Below, piece after piece: positions 47,093 through 59,039 of a stretch of 64,000 nt of DNA. The stretch comes from Mycobacterium palustre (lineage in GTDB: Bacteria > Actinomycetota > Actinomycetes > Mycobacteriales > Mycobacteriaceae). The DNA lies in assembly GCF_002101785.1 (NCBI RefSeq), contig NZ_LQPJ01000024.1:50988-114987 (forward strand), written 5' to 3'. The stretch's first letter is position 1; every line of letters begins with the position of its first letter. A program made the position numbers and the translations under genes. Under the pieces are notes generated by a model that was not told the DNA's origin, made no database searches, and was given only the letters and a program-made list of their open reading frames with translations.

Positions 47093-47526
47093 GCGTCAGG
47101 CCGGACTTCGACCTCGATGTGCTTGGCGGCCGGCGCACCGTTGGGAACCGGCACCGAGACGGCGAGGATGCCTTTTTCATACGTGGCCTTGACGTCCTCG
47201 AGGTCGGCGCCGGCGGGCAGCGGAACCGACCGCGAGAACGCGCCGTAGCTGAACTCCGACCGGCCGTGCGACTCGACGGTCTGGGTGCGCACGGCCTTGA
47301 TGGTGAGCATCCCGTCGTGCACGGTGATGTCGATGTCCTTCGCCGGGTCGACGCCGGGGATCTCGGCGCGCACCTGGTAGCGGCCGTCGTTGACCTCGTC
47401 CTCGACGCGCAGGACGTTGCGGTCGAAAAGCGGACGCAGGCCGGCGAACAGGGGAGCGCCACCCAAGAGTTCGGCGAGATCGGGCATCAGGGTACGGGGC
47501 TGACGCTGGGCGGGCAGAGTTGTCAT
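47089..47526 (-). CDS. HspX/Acr-like small heat shock protein (Hsp20)
   Basis: A 145-residue alpha-crystallin chaperone close in length and sequence pattern to Mtb HspX (144 aa): TTLPAQRQPRTL..LAELLG at the N-terminus, LRVEDEVNDGRYQVRAEIPGVDPAKDIDI and ATYEKGILAVSVPVP of the crystallin domain. It holds unfolding proteins without ATP. Unlike Mtb hspX no DosR-type box (GGGAC..GTCCC) is visible in the ~150 bases upstream, so hypoxic control is doubtful. AGGAGAG precedes the ATG. Confidence 0.92.
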   Translation of the reverse strand: MTTLPAQRQPRTLMPDLAELLGGAPLFAGLRPLFDRNVLRVEDEVNDGRYQVRAEIPGVDPAKDIDITVHDGMLTIKAVRTQTVESHGRSEFSYGAFSRSVPLPAGADLEDVKATYEKGILAVSVPVPNGAPAAKHIEVEVRPDA

Positions 47527-47685
47527 GAACACTCTCCTGAAACTGTTGTATCGCTTACCAATTCGATCGAACCACCGGTCCGCCACGCGTGCTAGACGGC
47601 GCCCGCCGATATTGCGGAGAGGTTCACTGCGCGTTCAGCCGGCCTTCGTCCAATGGGGTCTGGCGCTGCGACCCCCGGGTCTGTA

Positions 47686-49143
47686 TCAAATGTTCAGGCC
47701 CGAGAACATGATCCGGCCCGGGTCGTACTTCTGCCTGACCGCGGCCAGCCGCGACGTGTTGGGGCCGAAGTACCGCGACGCCGGCTGGTTCGCCTCGATG
47801 TAGTTCACGTAACCGCCGACCGAATACGGTTGCACCGCTTGGTGTGCGGAGTTCAGCCAGCTGGTGGCGGCGGCCGGGGAACCGGCCGGTTCGATGTACC
47901 ACTGCACCAGCGACGACTGCCGGCGCCACGGGAAGGCCGTGGCGCCGGGGTCGACGCTGGCCAGGGCGCCGTCGAGCGCGTGCATGATCGCCAGCATCCG
48001 TCCCGCGCCGCGGGGAAAGGCGTCGACGGCCGACGCGATCGCCTGCGCGGCGGCCGGGCTGATCGTCGTAAACACGTCGGAGCCGCCCACGTAGCCGAGC
48101 GGCGACGGGTTGAGGTTGCCGACGGCCAGGTACCGCACCAGGTCCAGATAGTTGAACGTGTGGGTGTCGGTGCCCGAGGGCTGCATCCCGACGGCCGACG
48201 TGATCGCGGCCGCCATGGTGTTGGCCGACCCGGCCGGGCCGGTCGCCATGATCCGGCAGTGCGTGCCCATGGCGTCGACGGTGGCGTCGGCCAGCGCCCA
48301 GCTGTTTCGGTCGGCGGTGCGCAGCCAGTTCTGCCAACCGACGAGGACCTGCGCGAACGACTGCGGCGGGTAGTTGAGGTTGACCACGTCGACGTCATGG
48401 ATGGGGAAGGTGGCGAAGGTCAGCGAGGTCGTCACCCCGAAGTTGCCGCCCCCGCCGCCGCGCAGCGCCCAGAACAGATCGGGGTTGCTGGCGCTCGACG
48501 CGGTCACCGCCTGCCCGCCGGGCACCACCACCGACGCCGACACCAGCTGGTCACACAGCAGCCCGGCATGGCGGGACTGGGCGCCCAGCCCGCCGCCCAG
48601 GGCGTGACCGGAGGCGCCGACCGACGGGCAGGTGCCGGTGGGAATCCCCCTGCCGGCCGCGGCCAGCGCCTGGTGCATGGCGTATAGGCTGGTCGCCGGC
48701 GTCACCGTGACGTGCCCGGTGGCGGGGTCGTAGTTGATGTCGCCGGGCAGCTGACGCAGGTCGAGCACCATGGCGCCGTTCGCTGTGGACGCCCCCACAT
48801 AGGAGTGGCCGCCGCTGCGAGGGGCGACCTTCAGGCGGTTGGCGGCGGCGAACGCCATCGCCTTCTGCACGTCCGCCGCGGATTTGGGCACGACGACCGC
48901 CGCCGGGGTCGAGTCGTTGTAGATGGTGTTGAAGACCTGCTTGGCCGCCCCGAATTGACCGCCGTCGCTGGGCGTGAACACCTGTCCGCCGATCGCGGTG
49001 GAAAGGCCGCCCCAGCCCGCGGCATTCGGTTCGGCGCTGACCCGGCCCGCCCCGAACACCGCGCCCGCGGCCAGGGCGCCCACGGCGCCCCGCAGAAACG
49101 CCTGCCGCGAGATCTCGCGCGCCGGCTCCCGGGGTACCGTCAT
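47686..49143 (-). CDS. Exported FAD-linked oxidase with BBE domain (bicovalent flavin type)
   Basis: A 485-residue flavoprotein of the berberine bridge enzyme/glucooligosaccharide oxidase family. Both flavin-linking residues are present: His in APRSGGHSYVG and Cys in GTCPSVGASGHALGGGLG. The FAD_binding_4 domain is at ~65-235 and the BBE motif YFGPNTSRLAAVRQKYDPGRIM ends the protein. The N-terminus (ISRQAFLRGAVGALAAGAVFG) looks like a Tat signal with only one of the two arginines, so the export route needs proof. It oxidises an alcohol, sugar or alkaloid-like compound with O2. It is divergent from the megasynthase and could modify its product. Confidence 0.88.
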   Translation of the reverse strand: MTVPREPAREISRQAFLRGAVGALAAGAVFGAGRVSAEPNAAGWGGLSTAIGGQVFTPSDGGQFGAAKQVFNTIYNDSTPAAVVVPKSAADVQKAMAFAAANRLKVAPRSGGHSYVGASTANGAMVLDLRQLPGDINYDPATGHVTVTPATSLYAMHQALAAAGRGIPTGTCPSVGASGHALGGGLGAQSRHAGLLCDQLVSASVVVPGGQAVTASSASNPDLFWALRGGGGGNFGVTTSLTFATFPIHDVDVVNLNYPPQSFAQVLVGWQNWLRTADRNSWALADATVDAMGTHCRIMATGPAGSANTMAAAITSAVGMQPSGTDTHTFNYLDLVRYLAVGNLNPSPLGYVGGSDVFTTISPAAAQAIASAVDAFPRGAGRMLAIMHALDGALASVDPGATAFPWRRQSSLVQWYIEPAGSPAAATSWLNSAHQAVQPYSVGGYVNYIEANQPASRYFGPNTSRLAAVRQKYDPGRIMFSGLNI

Positions 49144-49327
49144 GCCCGCATTCTGTGTCACTCGGCGACAAAACCCGGGTTGCCGCACGAGGCGTTACAG
49201 GGTATTGGCCATTTCGTGACCCGGCCACCGGGCCGGCTCTACTGCGCCGGCGGCGCTCAACCGCTTGGGGCGCAATGCTCTTGCCCTTTCCGGACACCCG
49301 GTCTGTTCGTCCCGGTATGGTCGAGCC
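49144..49327. promoter_or_regulatory. Divergent promoter region of flavoprotein and megasynthase genes
   Basis: These 184 bases between divergent starts must contain both promoters. No strong palindrome is evident. The GTG at 49328 lacks a good Shine-Dalgarno sequence, and an upstream in-frame ATG exists at 49265; the GTG start gives the better match to FAAL N-termini. Confidence 0.4.
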
Positions 49328-52300
49328 GTGGTTGAGTCGTCACTACCCGCTGTGCTGCGCGAACGTGCGCGTCGGACCCCCGACGAGTCCGCGTTCACCT
49401 TCCTTGACTACGAGCGCGACCGGGCGGGCGTCGCGGAGAGTCTGACGTGGTCGCAGCTGTATTTGCGGACGCAGAACGTCGCGCAGGCGCTCAGCGCCTG
49501 CGGGTCGACGGGCGACCGCGCCGTGATACTGGCGCCCCAGGGACTCGAATACGTTCTGGCGTTTCTCGGCGCGTTGCAGGCCGGTCAAATCGCGGTTCCG
49601 CTGTCGCTTCCGGTGGGCGGGGCCAGCGACGAGCGCGTCGGCGCGGTCCTGCATGACGCGTTGCCGTCGAGCATCCTCACCACCTCCTCGGCCGCCGACA
49701 ACATCGCCGAATACGTCAAGCCGAAGGCCGGCGAGCGCACGCCATCCGTCATCGAGCTTGATCTGCTCGACCTCGACTCGCAAAGCGGGGCGACCGACGA
49801 ACTCGTCAGCCTGCCAAGCGCCGCGCACTTGCAGTACACCTCCGGCTCGACCCGCACCCCGGCCGGAGTTGTGGTCTCGCACAAGAACATTGCGGTCAAC
49901 GTCGACCAGATCGTGGCCGCCTACTACGAGGACGGGATGCCCCCGCCGGACACCACCGTGGTGTCGTGGCTGCCCCTGTTCCACGACATGGGCCTGGTGT
50001 TCGGCATCATCTTCCCGATCCTGCGCGGATTTCGCACCGTGCTCACCAGCCCGCCGGCGTTTCTGCAGCGCCCGGCGCGGTGGATGCAGATGCTGGCGAG
50101 CAACCCACACGCCTTCTCGGCGGGCCCGAACATCGCCTTCGAATTGGCGGCCCGAAAGACGACGGATGACGACCTGGCCGGGCTCGACCTCGGCGGCGTG
50201 CGCAACATCCTCAACGGCGCCGAACGTGTCAACCCGCCGACGCTGCGGCGCTTCGCCGAACGGTTCGCCCGCTTCAACCTCCGCCCCGAGGTGTTGCGGG
50301 CCTCCTACGGGCTCGCGGAAGCCACCCTGTACGTGGCGACACGCGCCACGGGTCGACCGCCGGAGACGGTGTCCTTCCAATCCGAGGAGCTGACCGGCGG
50401 CCGCGCCAAGCGCTGCGCGAGCGGGGAGGGCATACCGCTGGTCAGCTACGGCATGCCGCAATCGCCGACGGTGCGCATCGTCGACCCCGAAACCAGCATC
50501 GAATGCCCGCCCGGCACCGTCGGTGAGATCTGGGTGCACGGCGACAACGTGTGCGAGGGCTATTGGCAGAAGCCCGAAGAGACGCAACGCACCTTCGGCG
50601 CCACGATTGTCGGTCCCTCGGCCGGGACGCCCGACGGGCCGTGGCTGAGAACTGGAGACCTGGGCTTCTTCTCCGACGGCGAGATGTTCATCGTCGGCCG
50701 CATCAAGGATCTGCTGATCGTCTACGGGCGCAACCACGCTCCCGACGACATCGAGGCGACCATCCAGGAGATCACCCGGGGCCGCTGCGTGGCGATCGCG
50801 GTCCCCGACGACGACGGCGTCGAAAAGCTGGTCACCATCGTCGAACTCAAGGCGCCCGGCGACGCCGAAGAGGCCGCACACAAGCTGGGCCTCGTCAGGC
50901 GCGAGATCACCTCCGCGATATCCAGGGCGCACGGCCTGGGTGTGGCGGATCTCGTTCTGGTGCCGCCTCATTCGATCCCGCTGACCACCAGCGGCAAGGT
51001 CCGGCGCCGCGATTGTTTGCAGCGGTATCTGCGCGACGAGTTCACCCGGCTGGACGCGCTGATCCCGAAGCCTGAGCCGCGCAAGCTCGAGGACGTGGGC
51101 GCCGGGCCGGATTCCGGGCTGGCGCAGCGCGTCCGCACGCTCTACCGCCAGCAACACGACCTGCTCGTGGGCGTGGTGTGCGCCGAGGCGGCGGCGGTGT
51201 TGGGCCAGCCGGGCCCCGACGCCATCAGCCCCGAGTGGGCGTTTCAGGACTTGGGGTTCGACTCGGTGAAGGCCACCGAGTTGCTCGACCGGCTCAAAAC
51301 CGTCACCGAGCTGGAGTTGCCCCCCACGCTGGCCTTCGACTACCCCACCCCCGCCGCGTTGGCCGACCACCTCGGCCAGCGTCTGAGCGGCTCGGTTCCG
51401 GCGGCTGCGCCGGCGGCCTCGCGGGTGGAGGCGGACGAGCCGATCGCGGTGATCGGGATGGCGTGCCGCTTCCCCGGCGGGGTCGATTCCGCGGCGGCGC
51501 TGTGGGACTTGGTCGCCGGCGGCACCGACGCGGTGGGAGAGTTTCCGACCGACCGGGGCTGGAACCTGGCGGACCTGTTCGACCCCGATCCCGATGCGGT
51601 GGGCAAGACCTACACCCGCGCCGGTGGCTTTCTGGGTGACGTGGCCGGGTTCGACGCCGAGTTCTTCGGGATCTCGGCCCGCGAGGCCCAAACCATGGAT
51701 CCGCAGCAGCGGTTGCTGCTGGAGGTGTGCTGGGAAGCGTTGGAAACCGCGCGGATCGACCCTGCCACGTTGCTCCGCTCCGAGACGGGCGTCTTCGTCG
51801 GGGCATGGTCGCAGGCCTACGGCGCCGGCGGTTCCGATGGCGCCGAGGGATACGGCCTGACCGGCCTGTCCACCAGCGTCGCCTCGGGCCGGGTCGCCTA
51901 CGCGCTGGGCCTGCAGGGCCCCGCCATCACCCTCGACACGGCCTGCTCGTCATCGCTGGTGTCGACCCATTTGGCGTGTCAGTCGCTGCGCGACGGCGAG
52001 TCGGCGCTCGCCCTGGCCGGCGGCGTCACGGTGATGACGACGCCGACGGTGTTCACCGAATTCGCCCGGCAGCGCGGGCTCGCCGCCGACGGGCGCTGCA
52101 AGGCGTTCGCCGCCTCCGCCGACGGCACCGGCTGGGGCGAAGGCGCGGCCGTTTTGGTCTTGGAGCGGCTCAGCGATGCGCACCGCAACAACCACCCCGT
52201 CTTGGCCGTCATCGCGGGATCGGCGATCAACCAGGACGGCGCCTCGAACGGGTTGACCGCCCCCAACGGGCCCGCCCAACAACGCGTCATCACCCAAGCC

Positions 52301-55300
52301 GTGGCCAACGCCGGCATCGGGCTCGACCAGGTCGACGTCGTCGAGGCCCACGGCACCGGCACCGCCCTCGGCGACCCGATCGAGGCCAGCGCCCTGATCG
52401 CCACCTACGGCGCCGCCCGCGGCAAAGACCACCCGCTGTGGCTGGGTTCGATCAAATCCAACATCGGCCACACCCAGGCCGCCGCCGGCGCGGCCGGCCT
52501 GATCAAGATGATTTCGGCCCTCAACCACGACCGTTTGCCCCCCACCCTCAACGTCGACCGCCCCAGCCCGCACATCGACTGGTCGGCCGGCACCGTTCGC
52601 CTGCTCACCGAGCCGGTGCCCTGGCCAAAAACCGATCATCCCCGCACCGCGGCGGTGTCGTCGTTCGGGATCAGCGGCACCAACGCGCACGTCATCCTGC
52701 AGGAGGCCCCCGAGCCGCCGGCCGAGCCGGCCGGCCCGCGAACGCCGACCGAAAACGCCCGCGGCGCTGCCGAATTCGGGCTGGCGATGTGGCCGGTGTC
52801 GGCGCGCACGGCGTCGGCGTTGTCCGCACAGGCCGACCGGCTGCACCGGCACCTGGTCAGCCATCCCGACCTGGACCTCACCGACGTGGCCTACAGCCTG
52901 GGCAGCACCCGCGCCCATCACCCCCATCGCGCGGTGATCACCGCGCCGGTGGGAGGCGCCGACCGGCGCCAAGACGTGCTGGACGCCCTTGACGCCCTGC
53001 GCACCGGCCAACCCCACCCGCAGCTGATCCGCCACCATTACCTGCCCCACCTGCGCGGCAAGACGGTGTTCGTCTTGCCCGGCCAAGGCGCCCAATACCC
53101 CGGCATGGGTCGCGACCTCTACGAACGCCACCGCGTCTTCGCCGCCATGGTCGACGCCTGCGACGAGGCGCTGCGCCCCTTCACGGATTGGTCGGTGCGC
53201 GACGTGCTGCGGCAGGACCCGGCCGCCCCGCCGCTGGATCGAGTCGAAGTCATCCAGCCGGTGCTGTTCACCATGATGGTTTCGCTGGCCGAGGTGTTGC
53301 GGGGCTACGGCATCGTTCCCGACGCGGTGATCGGACACTCCCAGGGCGAGATCGCCGCGGCGTACATCGCCGGGGTGCTTCCGCTGCCCGAGGCCGCCAT
53401 GGTGGTGGCGCGGCGCAGCCAGGCGCTGAGCGACCTGCGCGGCGGCGGCGCGATGGCGTCGGTCCTGCTGGCCGCCGACGAGCTGCACCCGCGCCTGCGG
53501 CCGTGGAGCGAGGCGCTGAGCATCGCCACGATCAACGGCCCCTCGCACACGATCATCAGCGGTCACCCCACCGCGCTGGAGGAGTTCACCGCGGCGTGTG
53601 ACCGCGACGGCATCCACGTCCGGCCCATCGCGGTCGACTACGCGTCGCACTCCGCTCAGGTGGAACCGATCCGGGAGCGCCTGCTGGCCGAGCTGGCCGA
53701 CCTGACCCCCGCGCCGGCCCACATCCCGCTGTATTCCACTGTGGGAGAAGTGCTTTCGGCCGATGCCCTCGACACGACCACGATGGACGCCGACTACTGG
53801 TATCGCAACCTGCGCGAGCCGGTGCGGTTCCACGACCGCGTCGTCCAGCTGCTGGCCGCGGGCGAGCACACGTTCGTGGAGCTGTCCCCGCATCCGGTGT
53901 TGGCGCCGGCGATCACCGACACCCTGGCCCAGGCCGCGGGCCGAACCCAGTCCGCGGTGGTCATCACGTTGCACCGGGACCGCCCCGACCAGGACAGCCT
54001 GGCAACCACCCTGGCGCAGTTGCACACCCACGGGCACAGCCCGTCGTGGTCGGCGCTGTATCCGCACGCCCGCACCGTCGGCCTGCCCACCTATCCCTTC
54101 GAGCACCGCCGCTACTGGCTGGCGCCCGCCCCGGCGGGCGACGCCGACGGGCTCGGGCTGGACCGCGCCGAACACCCCTTGTTGGGCGCGGTCGTCGAGC
54201 TGGCCGACCAGGAGCAGGTCATGGTCAGCGGGCGGCTCTCGCCGACCGCCCAGGACTGGCTGGCCGGCCATCGCGTCAACGACACCGTGCTGTTCCCGGC
54301 GACCGGGTTCATCGAGGTGCTCCTGCGGGCCGGTGAGCTGACGGGCTGCCCAGTGATCGACGAGCTGATCCTGCATGCCCCGCTGCCGCTGTCCGAGCAG
54401 ACGCCGACCGATCTGCAGATCCTGGTCCGGCCGTTCGAGCAGGACGGACGGCGCCCGTTCAGCGTGCACTCGCGCACCGGCGGCCGGCAACCCGGCGCCT
54501 GGACCCTGCACGCCAGCGGCGCGCTGAGCGCCGACCAGGCCGCCGCCGGTTCGACCGCGGCGCCGGCCCCCGCGGTGGACGCCCTCGACGAGGACTTCTA
54601 CGAGCGCCTGGCCCAGCAGGGTTATGGCTACGGCGGTCCGTTCCGGTCGCTGCGGGCCGTCGGCACCGACCCGTCCCGCCCGGGTGACGTCTTTGCCGAG
54701 GTGTCGTTGCCCGCCGGCACCGACATCGCGGGCTACGGCATCCACCCCGCCCTGCTGGACGCCGCCCTGCACCCGCTGGCCGCCACGCTGGACGGCGAGA
54801 CCGATTCCGCGCTGCGGCTTCCGTATTCGTTCAGCGGGATCAGCCTGTACGCCACCGCGGCCACCCAGCTGCTGGTGCATTTGACCCGCACCGGCGACGA
54901 CACCTACGAGCTGCACGCCACCGACCCCACGGGCGCCCCGGTGATCAGCGTGCGCGCGTTGACGCTGCGCGCCGTTTCCGACCAGATCGGCCGGCCGGCC
55001 GCGGGGGCCCGGCTTTCGGACAGCCTGTTCGAGCTGACGTGGCCCGCCCTGGCGGACCTGCCCGCCGCCGCAACACCGGGCGCCGACCTGGTGATCTGGC
55101 GTGTGCCCGCGGGTGAGGACGACGCCGAGCCGGCGCGGCGGGCGCACGAGGTCACCCGCCATGTCCTGGACCAGCTGCAGGAGTGGCTGGCCCGGCCCGA
55201 CGCCGCCGACGCCCGCCTGGCGATCGTCACCCGGCATGCGGTCAGCGTCAGCGCATATGACAAGGTCCCAGACCTTGCCCAGGCCGCGGCCTGGGCGCTG

Positions 55301-58300
55301 GTCCACACGGCCCAGAACGAGCATCCCGACCGCATCGTCCTGCTGGACACCGACGACACCGCCGCCAGCGCGGACAACCTGATGGCGGCCGCCTCGTCGC
55401 GGTCCGGCAACGAACCCCAGCTGGCCCTGCGCAACGGCGTCGTGCACGTGCCGCGCCTGGCGCGCACCCCGGCCCTGACGCCGCCGGATTCGCCGACCTG
55501 GCAGTTGGGCACCGCCCGCAAGGGCGACTTGGGCAACCTGACCCTGGTGCCCACCGACCCGCCCGCGGCGCTGGCCCCGGGGCAGATCCGCGTGCAGGTG
55601 CGGGCCGCCGGGCTGAACTTCCGTGATGTCGTCGTCGCGTTGGGCGCCATTAAGGACGACGGGCTCGGCAGCGAGGGCGCAGGCATCGTCCTCGGCGCCG
55701 CCGACGGGACGTCGCTGCGCCCCGGTGATGCGGTGATGGGCCTGTTCCCGCACAACGCGTTCGCGCCCACCGCGATCACCGATGAGCGCATGGTGGTGCC
55801 CATTCCGCCGGGGTGGTCGTTCACCCAGGCCGCGTCCGCGCCCATCGTGTTCCTGACCGCCTACATCTCTTTGGTCGAGATCGCCGGGCTCACCGCGGGG
55901 CAGCGGGTGCTCATCCACGCCGGCGCCGGAGGCGTCGGTCAGGCCGCCGTCCAGATCGCCCGGCACCTCGGCGCCGAGGTGTTCGCCACCGCCCACCCGA
56001 GCAAGCAACACGTTTTGCGCGAGCTGGGGGTCGACCCCGCCCACATCGCGTCGTCGCGCACGCTGGACTTCCTCGACGCCTTCCGCGCCGCCACCGACGG
56101 GCAGGGCATGGACGTCGTGCTCAACAGCCTCGCCGGCGAATTCGTCGACGCCTCGCTCCAATTGCTGCCCCGCGGAGGCCATTTCGTCGAAATCGGCAAG
56201 ACCGACATCCGGGCGGCGGGCGAGGTCGCCGCGGCGCATCCCGGGGTCGAGTATCGAGCCTACGACTTGTCCAGTGCGCCACCGGAATCCCTGCGGCCGG
56301 CGTGGGCGGCCCTGACCGAGATGTTCGCCGCGGGTGTCCTCAAGCCGCTGCCCACCACCAGCTACGGGCTGCTCAACGCCGCCCAGGCCTTCCGCGACAT
56401 GAGCCAAGCCCGTCACACCGGGAAGATCGTGCTGATCCCGCCCGCGGTGCTGGATCCCGAGGGCACCGCGCTGATCACCGGCGGCACCGGCATGCTGGGC
56501 GCCCTGTTCGCCGAGCACCTGCTGACCCGGCACGGCGTGAAGCATCTGCTGTTGGTGTCGCGCAGCGGGCCCGACGCCCCCGGCGCCCCGGCGCTGGAAG
56601 AACGGTTGACCGGGCTGGGCGCACAGGTCGCCATCACCGCGTGCGACACGAGCGACCCGGCCGCGCTGGCCGCGGTGCTTGACGGTGTCGACGCCGGCCA
56701 CCCCCTGACCGCGGTCATCCACGCCGCCGGCGTCCTGGACGACGCGGTAATTACCGACCTTCGCCCCGAACAGCTCGATGCGGTCCTGGCCGCCAAGGCC
56801 GACCCGGCATGGCACCTGCATCGGCTCACCGCCGACCGCGACCTGGCCGCCTTCGTGTTGTTCTCTTCGGCCGCAGGCATTTTGGGCGGCCCCGGGCAGG
56901 CCAACTACGCGGCCGCCAACGCCTTCCTGGACGCGTTGGCCCGCCACCGCCACCACACCCAGCGCGCGGCCACCAGCGTGGCCTGGGGCTACTGGCAAAC
57001 CCCGACCGGCATGACCTCACACCTCAGCACGGCCGACCTGACCCGGCTGACCGGCACCGGGCTCACGCCCATCACGAGCGAGGAGGGTTTGGCCCTTTTC
57101 GACGCCGTGCTGAGCGGCCAGCGGCCCAACGTGGTCGCCAGCCCCTTCAACACCGGCGCGCTGACCCGCCACGCCCGCAACAACACCTTGCCCCCGATCC
57201 TGTCCGGCTTGACCACCAGCCGCCCGACGGCCGCGACCGCCAGCCCCCGCACGCTTTCGGCCAGGCTGGCCGGCCAGACGCCGCAACAACGGCTGGACAC
57301 CCTCACCGCGATGGTCACCGCCACCACCGCTGCCGTTCTGGCCCACCCGGACCCGGCCGCGCTCGATCCCGACCGTCCCTTCAAAGAGCTCGGCATCGAC
57401 TCACTGACCGCGCTCGAGCTGCGCAACACCCTCAACCAGCGCACCGGCCTCGCCCTGCCGGCGACCCTGGCCTTCGACCACCCCAGCCCCAGCGAGCTCG
57501 CCGTCCACCTCGCGGGCCTGCTGACCGACACCGCGGCCTTGCCCGCGGGCTCGGCGGTGCAGGCGAGCACGAATGGCGTTGGGCCGGTGGACAATCGGCT
57601 CGCATACCTGGATCAGGCGGCGTTTTTGGCCACGCGGGCGGTGCACGGCGCGCTGATCCAGGTCACCTGGATCTACAACCGGGGCGTCAACCTCGACGGG
57701 TTGCGGCGCTTCCAGCGCAATCTCGGGCGTGGGTTGCTGGGACGCAGGATCGAACGGTCCGCGTTACCGTTCGCCCGTGATCGCTGGGTGTTGGCTCCCG
57801 CCCCGGAGGACATCGACATCGCCGCGGCGCCGCGCCCGCGCGCCGAGGTGACCGCGTGGGCCGACGAAAGGGCGCGCCTGCCCATCGATCCCGAGTGGGG
57901 GCCCGGATGGCATCTCGGGGTGCTGCCCCTCGATGACGGCGGCGCCGCGGTCAGCCTGGTCGCCTCGCACACGATCGTCGACGCGATCGCTTTCGGTCAG
58001 GCGATCGCCGATGCCGCCGAGGGCAGGACGCACGACCTGGGCTATCCGCCGGCGAAAGCGCGGCCCCTCGGCAAGGCGTTGCGCGAGGACCTCCGGCAAA
58101 CCGTCAAGGACCTTCCCGACGTGGGGCGGGCGTTGGCGTCGGTGGCGCGGCGGGCCCGCCGCGACGCCAAGGAACTCAAGTCATCGATCAAGGCGGCGCC
58201 ACCGGCCCCGACGACGACCGCCGACGATCCGGTGGTCGAGGTGCCCGCCGTGTCCGCCTACATCGACCTGGCGGAGTGGGACGCTCGGGCGAAAAGCCTT

Positions 58301-58921
58301 GGCGGGAGCAGCAACTCGCTCGTCGCGGGGATCGCGTGCCGGCTCGCGGTCAGGATCGGGCGCGTCGGCGACGACGGATCGGTCACCCTGCGATTCCTGG
58401 TGTCGCTGCGGACCGACGGCGACACCCGCGGCAACGCGCTCACGAGCGTCGACGTCCCCGTCGACCCCGCGCACGCGACGACCGACCTCGCCGAGATGCA
58501 GGCCAAGATCACGCAGGGCATCCTCGCGGCGATGGAGGACCCCGACAACGAGTGGTTGGCGCCGCTGCCGCTGGCGGCGCTGACACCGGTGTGGGCGGCG
58601 AGGAAGGTTGCCGGGATGGCGGCGGGCGGTTCCACCCTTCCGGTCACCTGCTCCAACGTCGGAGATCTGGCACCGGCGGCGAACCGGCCCGACGGCACCG
58701 ACGCCGACTACGCGTACCTGCGAAACCTCGAGCCCGACATCAAGAGGAGCACGCTGCACGCCATGGGCGGACAACTCTTCCTGGGTTCCGGGCGGGCCCG
58801 CGGGAAAATGTCGATCCGAATCTCCGGGTACGTTCTCGGCCGGCCGAACACCAAAGACGATCTGCGGGAACTCGTTTCGCAAACGTTCGCCGAATTCGAC
58901 CTGGCCGCCGAGATCGACTGA
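49328..58921 (+). CDS. FAAL-polyketide synthase-acyltransferase megasynthase
   Basis: A 3197-residue modular enzyme. Domains: fatty acyl-AMP ligase (~1-590; [13 protein letters not shown] as in FadD26/28, [17 protein letters not shown]); ACP1 (S646 in LGFDSVKA); ketosynthase (C873 in TACSSS, H1008 in AHGTGT, H1048 in NIGHTQ); acyltransferase (S1338 in GHSQG; YASH at 1438-1441 indicates methylmalonyl-CoA); dehydratase (H1648, D1811); enoyl reductase (HAGAGGVGQ, ~2198); ketoreductase (TGGTGMLG ~2385, Y2527 in NYAAAN); ACP2 (S2692 in LGIDSLTA); and a C-terminal condensation/acyltransferase-like domain (~2730-3197) with SHTIVD (H2881, D2885). It should activate a fatty acid, extend it by one reduced methyl-branched unit and transfer the chain to an acceptor. 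No thioesterase domain is present. Confidence 0.95.
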   Translation: MVESSLPAVLRERARRTPDESAFTFLDYERDRAGVAESLTWSQLYLRTQNVAQALSACGSTGDRAVILAPQGLEYVLAFLGALQAGQIAVPLSLPVGGASDERVGAVLHDALPSSILTTSSAADNIAEYVKPKAGERTPSVIELDLLDLDSQSGATDELVSLPSAAHLQYTSGSTRTPAGVVVSHKNIAVNVDQIVAAYYEDGMPPPDTTVVSWLPLFHDMGLVFGIIFPILRGFRTVLTSPPAFLQRPARWMQMLASNPHAFSAGPNIAFELAARKTTDDDLAGLDLGGVRNILNGAERVNPPTLRRFAERFARFNLRPEVLRASYGLAEATLYVATRATGRPPETVSFQSEELTGGRAKRCASGEGIPLVSYGMPQSPTVRIVDPETSIECPPGTVGEIWVHGDNVCEGYWQKPEETQRTFGATIVGPSAGTPDGPWLRTGDLGFFSDGEMFIVGRIKDLLIVYGRNHAPDDIEATIQEITRGRCVAIAVPDDDGVEKLVTIVELKAPGDAEEAAHKLGLVRREITSAISRAHGLGVADLVLVPPHSIPLTTSGKVRRRDCLQRYLRDEFTRLDALIPKPEPRKLEDVGAGPDSGLAQRVRTLYRQQHDLLVGVVCAEAAAVLGQPGPDAISPEWAFQDLGFDSVKATELLDRLKTVTELELPPTLAFDYPTPAALADHLGQRLSGSVPAAAPAASRVEADEPIAVIGMACRFPGGVDSAAALWDLVAGGTDAVGEFPTDRGWNLADLFDPDPDAVGKTYTRAGGFLGDVAGFDAEFFGISAREAQTMDPQQRLLLEVCWEALETARIDPATLLRSETGVFVGAWSQAYGAGGSDGAEGYGLTGLSTSVASGRVAYALGLQGPAITLDTACSSSLVSTHLACQSLRDGESALALAGGVTVMTTPTVFTEFARQRGLAADGRCKAFAASADGTGWGEGAAVLVLERLSDAHRNNHPVLAVIAGSAINQDGASNGLTAPNGPAQQRVITQAVANAGIGLDQVDVVEAHGTGTALGDPIEASALIATYGAARGKDHPLWLGSIKSNIGHTQAAAGAAGLIKMISALNHDRLPPTLNVDRPSPHIDWSAGTVRLLTEPVPWPKTDHPRTAAVSSFGISGTNAHVILQEAPEPPAEPAGPRTPTENARGAAEFGLAMWPVSARTASALSAQADRLHRHLVSHPDLDLTDVAYSLGSTRAHHPHRAVITAPVGGADRRQDVLDALDALRTGQPHPQLIRHHYLPHLRGKTVFVLPGQGAQYPGMGRDLYERHRVFAAMVDACDEALRPFTDWSVRDVLRQDPAAPPLDRVEVIQPVLFTMMVSLAEVLRGYGIVPDAVIGHSQGEIAAAYIAGVLPLPEAAMVVARRSQALSDLRGGGAMASVLLAADELHPRLRPWSEALSIATINGPSHTIISGHPTALEEFTAACDRDGIHVRPIAVDYASHSAQVEPIRERLLAELADLTPAPAHIPLYSTVGEVLSADALDTTTMDADYWYRNLREPVRFHDRVVQLLAAGEHTFVELSPHPVLAPAITDTLAQAAGRTQSAVVITLHRDRPDQDSLATTLAQLHTHGHSPSWSALYPHARTVGLPTYPFEHRRYWLAPAPAGDADGLGLDRAEHPLLGAVVELADQEQVMVSGRLSPTAQDWLAGHRVNDTVLFPATGFIEVLLRAGELTGCPVIDELILHAPLPLSEQTPTDLQILVRPFEQDGRRPFSVHSRTGGRQPGAWTLHASGALSADQAAAGSTAAPAPAVDALDEDFYERLAQQGYGYGGPFRSLRAVGTDPSRPGDVFAEVSLPAGTDIAGYGIHPALLDAALHPLAATLDGETDSALRLPYSFSGISLYATAATQLLVHLTRTGDDTYELHATDPTGAPVISVRALTLRAVSDQIGRPAAGARLSDSLFELTWPALADLPAAATPGADLVIWRVPAGEDDAEPARRAHEVTRHVLDQLQEWLARPDAADARLAIVTRHAVSVSAYDKVPDLAQAAAWALVHTAQNEHPDRIVLLDTDDTAASADNLMAAASSRSGNEPQLALRNGVVHVPRLARTPALTPPDSPTWQLGTARKGDLGNLTLVPTDPPAALAPGQIRVQVRAAGLNFRDVVVALGAIKDDGLGSEGAGIVLGAADGTSLRPGDAVMGLFPHNAFAPTAITDERMVVPIPPGWSFTQAASAPIVFLTAYISLVEIAGLTAGQRVLIHAGAGGVGQAAVQIARHLGAEVFATAHPSKQHVLRELGVDPAHIASSRTLDFLDAFRAATDGQGMDVVLNSLAGEFVDASLQLLPRGGHFVEIGKTDIRAAGEVAAAHPGVEYRAYDLSSAPPESLRPAWAALTEMFAAGVLKPLPTTSYGLLNAAQAFRDMSQARHTGKIVLIPPAVLDPEGTALITGGTGMLGALFAEHLLTRHGVKHLLLVSRSGPDAPGAPALEERLTGLGAQVAITACDTSDPAALAAVLDGVDAGHPLTAVIHAAGVLDDAVITDLRPEQLDAVLAAKADPAWHLHRLTADRDLAAFVLFSSAAGILGGPGQANYAAANAFLDALARHRHHTQRAATSVAWGYWQTPTGMTSHLSTADLTRLTGTGLTPITSEEGLALFDAVLSGQRPNVVASPFNTGALTRHARNNTLPPILSGLTTSRPTAATASPRTLSARLAGQTPQQRLDTLTAMVTATTAAVLAHPDPAALDPDRPFKELGIDSLTALELRNTLNQRTGLALPATLAFDHPSPSELAVHLAGLLTDTAALPAGSAVQASTNGVGPVDNRLAYLDQAAFLATRAVHGALIQVTWIYNRGVNLDGLRRFQRNLGRGLLGRRIERSALPFARDRWVLAPAPEDIDIAAAPRPRAEVTAWADERARLPIDPEWGPGWHLGVLPLDDGGAAVSLVASHTIVDAIAFGQAIADAAEGRTHDLGYPPAKARPLGKALREDLRQTVKDLPDVGRALASVARRARRDAKELKSSIKAAPPAPTTTADDPVVEVPAVSAYIDLAEWDARAKSLGGSSNSLVAGIACRLAVRIGRVGDDGSVTLRFLVSLRTDGDTRGNALTSVDVPVDPAHATTDLAEMQAKITQGILAAMEDPDNEWLAPLPLAALTPVWAARKVAGMAAGGSTLPVTCSNVGDLAPAANRPDGTDADYAYLRNLEPDIKRSTLHAMGGQLFLGSGRARGKMSIRISGYVLGRPNTKDDLRELVSQTFAEFDLAAEID

Positions 58922-59039
58922 CAACCGGCTTTTATGCCGGTGCGCCGGGGCGTCCAAAGCGGCTTGGTGCCGATATGGTGTCGGTCCCAGCCGCGTTCGG
59001 AGAACTGGCGACCGCCAACGGCAGAACCCGCAACCGACG

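Noticed and set aside
47527..47685. DosR box upstream of the HspX-like gene
   Set aside because: No GGGAC/GTCCC pair could be found by eye in either orientation.
51950..56998. A 1682-residue minus-strand frame opposite the megasynthase
   Set aside because: Composition is that of a codon-position shadow; every catalytic motif is on the plus strand.
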